This document shows, in pieces, positions 45,475 through 50,109 of a stretch of DNA of 50,109 nucleotides (positions within the stretch are counted from its first letter, which is position 1; every line of letters starts with the position of its first letter). Origin of the DNA: Acidobacteriota bacterium (GTDB lineage: Bacteria; Acidobacteriota; UBA6911). The position numbers and the translations under genes are program-made. Location: the NCBI GenBank assembly GCA_012729555.1, contig JAAYCX010000047.1, positions 1 through 50,109 on the forward strand, written 5' to 3'. The notes under the pieces were generated by a model. That model was not told the origin of the DNA, did not search any database, and saw nothing but the letters and a program-made list of their open reading frames with translations.

Positions 45475-46626
45475 ATGAGGTACGATTTCGACGAAAGGGT
45501 CGACCGCCGGGGGAGCGACAGCGTCAAGTGGTCGCACTATCCCGGGGACGTCCTCCCCCTGTGGGTGGCGGACATGGATTTCCGCTCCCCGCAGCCGGTC
45601 ATCGAGGCGCTCAGGGAACGGGCGGAGCATGGGATCTTCGGCTACAGCCGGCCGTCCCCCAGGCTGACACAGTTGCTGCGCGCCCGGCTGGGGAAGCTCT
45701 ACGGCTGGGAGGTGGCGGAGCCCGACGTCGTCTATCTCCCCGGCATCGTCACAGGCCTCAACGTGGCCATCCAGGCCTTTACCGCCCCGGGGGAGGGGGT
45801 GCTGGCGCAGCCGCCGGTCTATTTCCACCTCCTGCGGGACCCGGTGCAGCACGGGCGGGTGCTGGCGGACCCGCCCCTGGCCCCGAGCGGCGACGGCTAC
45901 GAGATCGATTTCGAGCGTTTCGAACGGGCGATCACCCCCGCGACCCGTCTCTTCCTCCTCTGCAACCCCCACAACCCCGTCGGGCGCGTCTGGACCAGGG
46001 CCGAACTGGAGACGCTGGCGGAAATCTGCCTCCGCCACCGGCTCGTTCTCTGCTCGGATGAAATCCACTGCGAGCTCCTCTACCCCCCGCACCGCCATAT
46101 TCCGATCGCCACGCTCGACCGGGAGGTGGCGGACCGCACCGTCACCCTGATGGCGCCCAGCAAGACCTACAACATCGCCGGGCTCGATTGCGGTTTTGCC
46201 GTCATCCCCAACCCGCGGCTGCGGCGGCGCTGGATGGAGGTGAGCGCCGGAATCGTACCGTGGGTCAACATCATGGGGCATACGGCGGCGCTCGCGGCCC
46301 TGTCCGAGGGGGAGGAGTGGCTCGGCCAGGCGCTCGCCTACCTGCGGGCCAACCGGGACTTCCTGTCCGGGTTCCTGCCGCGGGAGATCCCCCGGGTCCG
46401 GATGTGCCGGGTGGAAGCCACCTACCTCGCCTGGCTCGACTGCTCCGCGGCCGGGGTGGCGGGAAAATTGTCCGAATTTTTCCTCGAGCGGGGGAGGGTG
46501 GCGCTCAGCGACGGGACCGATTTCGGGAAGGGGGGGGAGGGTTTTGTCCGGCTGAATTTCGCCTGTCCCCGGGAAAAACTGGCCGAAGCGCTCAGGCGGA
46601 TGAAAAAAGCGCTGGAAATTTCCTAA
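45475..46626 (+). CDS. patB: PatB/MalY-type cystathionine beta-lyase (fold type I aminotransferase family)
   Basis: 383 residues. PLP enzyme expected to cleave the C-S bond of cystathionine or cysteine conjugates, giving homocysteine, pyruvate and ammonia. The opening YDFDERVDRRGSDSVKW and PLWVADMDFRSPQPVIEAL are diagnostic of the MalY/PatB group. LLCNPHNPVGRVWTRAEL, SDEIHCEL and the cofactor lysine K230 in MAPSKTYNIAGLDCGF complete the active site. The C-terminal KGGEGFVRLNFACP holds the carboxylate-binding arginine. The ribosome site is poor (GGGGA directly against the ATG). The gene is single, between ssb and the str operon promoter. Confidence 0.92.
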   Translation: MRYDFDERVDRRGSDSVKWSHYPGDVLPLWVADMDFRSPQPVIEALRERAEHGIFGYSRPSPRLTQLLRARLGKLYGWEVAEPDVVYLPGIVTGLNVAIQAFTAPGEGVLAQPPVYFHLLRDPVQHGRVLADPPLAPSGDGYEIDFERFERAITPATRLFLLCNPHNPVGRVWTRAELETLAEICLRHRLVLCSDEIHCELLYPPHRHIPIATLDREVADRTVTLMAPSKTYNIAGLDCGFAVIPNPRLRRRWMEVSAGIVPWVNIMGHTAALAALSEGEEWLGQALAYLRANRDFLSGFLPREIPRVRMCRVEATYLAWLDCSAAGVAGKLSEFFLERGRVALSDGTDFGKGGEGFVRLNFACPREKLAEALRRMKKALEIS

Positions 46627-46703
46627 ATTTTTCGGGGACGGGGCGAATTCCGGGGGATTCCCGGGCCGGCCCGGATAAAAGAATCTCCAAATATTTCATT
46701 TGC

Positions 46704-46732
46704 TTGACAGGATTAGGGGGCTTTGCTATATT
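46704..46732 (+). promoter_or_regulatory. Main promoter of the str (rpsL-rpsG-fusA-tuf) operon
   Basis: Consensus TTGACA at 46704-46709 and TATATT at 46727-46732, 17-base spacer, with TG one base before the -10 (extended). It is the best sigma-70 match I found in the window, in an AT-rich stretch. Predicted start near 46739, leaving a leader of about 88 bases before rpsL. Confidence 0.85.
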
Positions 46733-46755
46733 CGTCAGGTTTTTCGCTGTATCCG

Positions 46756-46800
46756 GCACGGCTCGGAAATACTGTAATGGTGGAGTTTTTCTGGCCGTGC
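46756..46800 (+). other. Possible stem-loop in the rpsL leader
   Basis: GCACGGC at 46756-46762 pairs with GCCGTGC at 46794-46800 across a 31-base loop, within the predicted 5' leader. The loop is long, so stability is uncertain. It could take part in ribosomal-protein feedback but could also be chance. Confidence 0.3.
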
Positions 46801-46826
46801 GTTGACTTTTATAAGGAGAGCAAAGT

Positions 46827-47201
46827 TTGCCGACCTTCAATCAGCTGGTAAGATCTGGCCGAAAGAAGATTCGTTACAAGACGAAGAGTCCGGCTTTGCA
46901 GGGGAGTCCTCAGCGGAGGGGAGTATGCACGAGGGTGTACACATCTACGCCCAAAAAGCCAAACTCTGCTCTGCGAAAAGTTGCGCGTGTCCGGCTGACC
47001 AACGGGATCGAGGTTACGACCTACATCCCGGGGATCGGGCACAACCTGCAGGAGCACTCCATCGTGTTGATTCGCGGTGGGCGTGTCAAGGACCTCCCCG
47101 GGGTTCGGTATCATGTGGTTCGTGGGACGCTGGATTCGGTTGGAGTTCAGGATCGCAAGAATTCCCGTTCCAAGTATGGTGCCAAGCGGCCTAAAAGCTA
47201 A
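46827..47201 (+). CDS. rpsL: 30S ribosomal protein S12
   Basis: 124 residues, normal length. It sits at the decoding centre. The sequence is canonical: [48 protein letters not shown] with the lysine associated with streptomycin sensitivity in TPKKPNSA, and [20 protein letters not shown] holding the second one. The start codon is TTG at 46827, preceded by AAGGAG at 46813-46818; there is no in-frame ATG nearby. First gene of the str operon. Confidence 0.98.
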   Translation: MPTFNQLVRSGRKKIRYKTKSPALQGSPQRRGVCTRVYTSTPKKPNSALRKVARVRLTNGIEVTTYIPGIGHNLQEHSIVLIRGGRVKDLPGVRYHVVRGTLDSVGVQDRKNSRSKYGAKRPKS

Positions 47202-47260
47202 TCACTTCTTCATAACCACTGTTTCAGGGCGAGCGATCTGCTCCCGACAATGATCCTCAA

Positions 47261-47282
47261 TCGGCCCCCGCGGGGGGGCCGA
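47261..47282 (+). other. Stem-loop in the rpsL-rpsG spacer
   Basis: A 9-bp stem, 47261-47269 with 47274-47282, and a GCGG loop, in the 155-base gap between rpsL and rpsG. No T-tract follows, so it is not a standard terminator. In E. coli this spacer binds S7 for translational feedback; a similar role is possible here but unproven. Confidence 0.55.
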
Positions 47283-47356
47283 CGGGATTCGGTATCGACG
47301 GGCGTGCCGACCCTGTGCAGTTGAGTATGCGCAGATCTTGGGGAGAATCTTTAAGT

Positions 47357-47827
47357 ATGCCGAGGCGAAGAGAAATACCGAAGAGAGAGGCGCTGCCCGA
47401 TCCGATTTACGGAAGCACCCTCATCAGCAAGTTTGTCAATTGCATGATGATCCAGGGCAAGAAAAGCGTTGCCGAAGGAGCCTTCTACGGCAGTCTCGAT
47501 ATTGTCAAGGAAAGGACCAAGGACGATCCCGTCAAGGTCTTCAAGAAGGCGATGGACAACGTCAAGCCTCTCCTGGAAGTGAAGTCGCGCCGCGTGGGCG
47601 GGGCGACCTATCAGGTGCCGATCGAGGTCGCCGCCGACCGCAGGACCTCGCTGGCGATCCGGTGGATCATTCTGAACGCCCGGAACCGCGGCGAGAAGAC
47701 CATGCGTGAAAAGCTGGCCGCCGAGATCCTGGACGCCTCGAACAACCGCGGCGGCGCCATCAAGAAAAAGGAAGACACGCACCGGATGGCGGAGGCCAAC
47801 AAGGCTTTTGCCCATTATCGCTGGTAA
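47357..47827 (+). CDS. rpsG: 30S ribosomal protein S7
   Basis: 156 residues, canonical length and sequence: [61 protein letters not shown] and [20 protein letters not shown]. It nucleates assembly of the 30S head. The ATG at 47357 gives the family start; GGGGAG lies 12 bases upstream, a rather long spacing. An unusually long 155-base spacer with a stem-loop precedes it. Confidence 0.98.
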   Translation: MPRRREIPKREALPDPIYGSTLISKFVNCMMIQGKKSVAEGAFYGSLDIVKERTKDDPVKVFKKAMDNVKPLLEVKSRRVGGATYQVPIEVAADRRTSLAIRWIILNARNRGEKTMREKLAAEILDASNNRGGAIKKKEDTHRMAEANKAFAHYRW

Positions 47828-47875
47828 TTTGTGCATTTCCGCTTTCAAGTGGAAGCGGATAAAGAGGTTTCCTCT

Positions 47876-49969
47876 GTGGGACGCTTGGTACCCTTAGAAC
47901 GGACTCGGAATATCGGCATCATGGCCCACATCGATGCCGGTAAGACCACGACCACCGAGCGCGTTCTCTATTACACGGGAATCACGCACAGGCTGGGCGA
48001 GGTGCACGAGGGTACGGCTACCATGGACTGGATGGAGCAGGAGCAGGAGCGGGGGATCACGATCACGTCCGCCGCCACCACCTGCTTCTGGAAGGACCAC
48101 CGGGTCAACATCATCGACACGCCCGGCCACGTCGATTTCACCGCCGAGGTGGAACGCAGCCTGCGGGTGCTCGACGGCGCGGTGGGGATCTTCGGGTCGG
48201 TCGAGGGGGTGGAGCCGCAATCGGAGACGGTGTGGCGCCAGGCGGACAAGTACCGCGTGCCCCGCATCGGTTTCGTGAACAAGATGGACCGGACCGGGGC
48301 GGACTTTCCCCGGGTGCTGGACATGATGCGCTCGCGGCTCGGCACCGTGCCCGTGGCGATCCAGCTGCCGCTCGGGGCGGAGGATGCCTTCCGCGGCATC
48401 ATCGACCTGGTCGCGAAAAAGGCCATCGTCTTCAACGAGGAGACCCTCGGGTCGGACTTCGCGATGGAAGAGATTCCGGCTGAGTACGAGGCGGAAGCGG
48501 CCGCCTACCGGGACCGGATGATCGAAACGGCCTCGGAGGCCGACGACGGGCTGATGGAGAAGTACCTGGAAGGGAAACCGGTCACGGAGGAGGAACTCCG
48601 GCGGGCCCTGCGCAAGGGGACGATAGAGCTGAAATTCGTGCCCGTCCTCTGCGGTTCGGCCTTCAAGAACAAGGGGATCCAGCAGCTGCTCGACGCCATT
48701 ATCGCCTATCTTCCGTCGCCGCTGGACGTTCCGCCGGTGACGGGCGTCGCCGGGGAGGGGGAGACCCCGCCGGTGAGGCGCGCCTCGGACGAGGAGCCCT
48801 TTGCCGGGCTGATCTTCAAGATCATGACCGACCCCTTCGTCGGGCACCTGGCCTTCTTCCGGGTGTACTCGGGGAAGCTCCAGTCGGGGAGCGGCATCTA
48901 TAATTCCACCCGGGATTCGGTGGATCGGGTGGGACGGCTGCTGAAGATGCACGCCAACAAGCGGGAGGAGATCAAGGAAGTCTACTCGGGCGACATCGCC
49001 GCGGCCGTCGGGCTCAAGAACGTCTCGACCGGCGACACGATCTGCGACCGGCGGCATCCCGTCGTTCTCGAGGCCATCGAGTTCCCGGCTCCCGTGATTT
49101 CGGTCGCCGTCGAGCCGAAGACCAAGAGCGACCAGGAGAAACTGGGCATTTCGCTGGAAAAGCTGATCCGTGAGGATCCCACCTTCAAGGTGCATACGGA
49201 CCCGGACACGGGCCAGACGATCCTCTCGGGGATGGGGGAACTGCACCTGGAAATCCTGGTGGACCGGATGATCCGGGAATTCGGAGTGGCCGCCAACATC
49301 GGCAGGCCGCAGGTGGCGTACCGGGAGACCATCCGCCAGCGGGCGGAAGCCGAAGGAAAATTCGTGCGGCAAACCGGGGGGCGCGGGCAGTACGGTCATG
49401 TTAAAATCATCCTGGAGCCGGCCGAGGCCGGGTCCGGCTGCGAGTTCGTCAACGAGATCGTGGGCGGCGCCATCCCGAGGGAATACATCGCCCCGGTGGA
49501 AAGCGGCATCCGCGAGGCCCTGACCGCGGGCGTGCTGGCGGGGTACGAAACGGTCGACGTGAAGGTCACGCTCACGGACGGCTCCTACCACGAGGTGGAT
49601 TCCTCGGAAATGGCGTTCAAGATCGCCGGCTCCATGGCCCTCAAGGACGCCGCGAAGCGGGCCCGTCCCGTCCTGCTGGAACCGATGATGCGGGTGGAGG
49701 TCGTGGTCCCGGAAGAGTACATGGGGAGCGTGACCGGGGACCTGCATTCCCGCCGGGGGCGGGTCGAGTCGGCGGAAAACAGGCTGGGCTCGACCGTGAT
49801 TCAATGCAGGGTGCCGCTTTCGGAAATGTTCGGCTATTCGACCGATCTGCGTTCCATGACCCAGGGGCGGGCGACCTACTCGATGCACTTCTCCCATTAC
49901 GAGGAAGCGCCCAAGACGGTCAGCGAAGAGGTGATTTCGAAGATCCGCGGAAAGTCGTCAGTCAACTAG
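47876..49969 (+). CDS. fusA: Elongation factor G
   Basis: About 697 residues. GTPase that drives translocation on the ribosome. GTP-binding motifs are [12 protein letters not shown] (P-loop), [11 protein letters not shown] (switch I), DTPGHVDF and [10 protein letters not shown]. Domains II-V follow, including [20 protein letters not shown] and the catalytic-loop region near the C-terminus. I chose GTG 47876 ([20 protein letters not shown]) with AAAGAGG 8 bases upstream; the longer frame from 47831 adds an untypical N-terminus. Third gene of the str operon. Confidence 0.97.
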   Translation: MGRLVPLERTRNIGIMAHIDAGKTTTTERVLYYTGITHRLGEVHEGTATMDWMEQEQERGITITSAATTCFWKDHRVNIIDTPGHVDFTAEVERSLRVLDGAVGIFGSVEGVEPQSETVWRQADKYRVPRIGFVNKMDRTGADFPRVLDMMRSRLGTVPVAIQLPLGAEDAFRGIIDLVAKKAIVFNEETLGSDFAMEEIPAEYEAEAAAYRDRMIETASEADDGLMEKYLEGKPVTEEELRRALRKGTIELKFVPVLCGSAFKNKGIQQLLDAIIAYLPSPLDVPPVTGVAGEGETPPVRRASDEEPFAGLIFKIMTDPFVGHLAFFRVYSGKLQSGSGIYNSTRDSVDRVGRLLKMHANKREEIKEVYSGDIAAAVGLKNVSTGDTICDRRHPVVLEAIEFPAPVISVAVEPKTKSDQEKLGISLEKLIREDPTFKVHTDPDTGQTILSGMGELHLEILVDRMIREFGVAANIGRPQVAYRETIRQRAEAEGKFVRQTGGRGQYGHVKIILEPAEAGSGCEFVNEIVGGAIPREYIAPVESGIREALTAGVLAGYETVDVKVTLTDGSYHEVDSSEMAFKIAGSMALKDAAKRARPVLLEPMMRVEVVVPEEYMGSVTGDLHSRRGRVESAENRLGSTVIQCRVPLSEMFGYSTDLRSMTQGRATYSMHFSHYEEAPKTVSEEVISKIRGKSSVN

Positions 49970-49983
49970 GTTCGGAGGGAGAT

Positions 49984-50109
49984 ATGGCCAAGGAGAAATT
50001 TGATCGCAGCAAACCGCATGTCAACATCGGGACGATCGGACACATCGATCACGGCAAGACGACCTTGACCGCGGCGATCACGATAGTGATGAACAAGCTG
50101 GATCCGAAG
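49984..50109 (+). CDS. tuf: Elongation factor Tu (N-terminal part; cut by window end)
   Basis: The first 42 codons of tuf: [20 protein letters not shown] followed by [12 protein letters not shown], the P-loop of EF-Tu. GGAGGGA precedes the ATG, 14 bases after the fusA stop. The gene continues beyond the window. This completes the rpsL-rpsG-fusA-tuf order. Confidence 0.96.
   Translation, partial: MAKEKFDRSKPHVNIGTIGHIDHGKTTLTAAITIVMNKLDPK

Noticed and set aside
46661-46674. Perfect 14-bp palindrome CCGGGCCGGCCCGG after the PatB-like gene
   Set aside because: No loop and no T-tract; composition alone can explain it. It might be part of a terminator, but the evidence is insufficient.

Overview
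The window is GC-rich, compact bacterial chromosome with most genes in tightly overlapping operons. Two secreted VWFA proteins of the type I recognise as the 'VWFA-related Acidobacterial' family (TIGR03436-like), together with homodimeric pyruvate dehydrogenase E1, AcnA, a class I hybrid cluster protein and a standard str operon, point to Acidobacteriota. This placement is inferred from gene families and no 16S rRNA gene is present. I saw no tRNA, rRNA, CRISPR array, insertion sequence or phage gene, and no gene-free gap longer than 300 bases.

Region 1 (77-12997, all plus strand) is a surface-glycan locus. Three glycosyltransferases lead into a PglC-like phosphoglycosyl transferase, a PglE-like aminotransferase, a PglD-like hexapeptide acyltransferase and a membrane PglF/WbpM-like 4,6-dehydratase. 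These four are the enzyme set for making a UDP-bacillosamine-type sugar and loading it onto undecaprenyl phosphate. Between the aminotransferase and the acyltransferase sits a six-gene acyl-assembly module: ACP, FkbH-like glyceryl transferase/phosphatase, two KAS III enzymes, a second ACP and a FabG-like reductase. Its junctions from the aminotransferase to the acyltransferase overlap or are separated by less than 20 nt. The best hypothesis is that this module builds an unusual ACP-bound acyl group that the PglD-like enzyme puts on the amino sugar in place of acetate. This is the most interesting system in the window.

Region 2 (13083-31668) is housekeeping and envelope metabolism. It holds aconitase; a minus-strand operon of OmpA-like protein, VWFA protein, MurU-like nucleotidyltransferase, AmgK-like kinase and secreted VOC protein; aceE; a secreted M16 protease pair in which the second member lacks the zinc motif; and a minus-strand operon of DAHP synthase, a frameshifted TIGR01777 epimerase, 3-methyladenine glycosylase and a second VWFA protein. 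An iron-type alcohol dehydrogenase is divergent from a rhomboid protease.

Region 3 (31772-36829) centres on nitrosative stress and membrane functions: rhomboid, a small cytochrome c, hcp with a strong terminator, a divergent Crp/Fnr regulator with FNR-type recognition residues, and a MATE transporter. A near-perfect FNR-type palindrome lies exactly 41.5 bases upstream of the hcp start predicted from its -10 element.

Region 4 (36837-45357) has two related secreted proteins of unknown function behind argS, then larC, a free-standing MetRS-type tRNA-binding domain and a polyprenyl diphosphate synthase, then a class A PBP and ssb on the minus strand. Region 5 (45475-50109) has a PatB-type C-S lyase followed by the str operon (rpsL, rpsG, fusA, tuf), driven by the best promoter of the window; tuf runs off the end.
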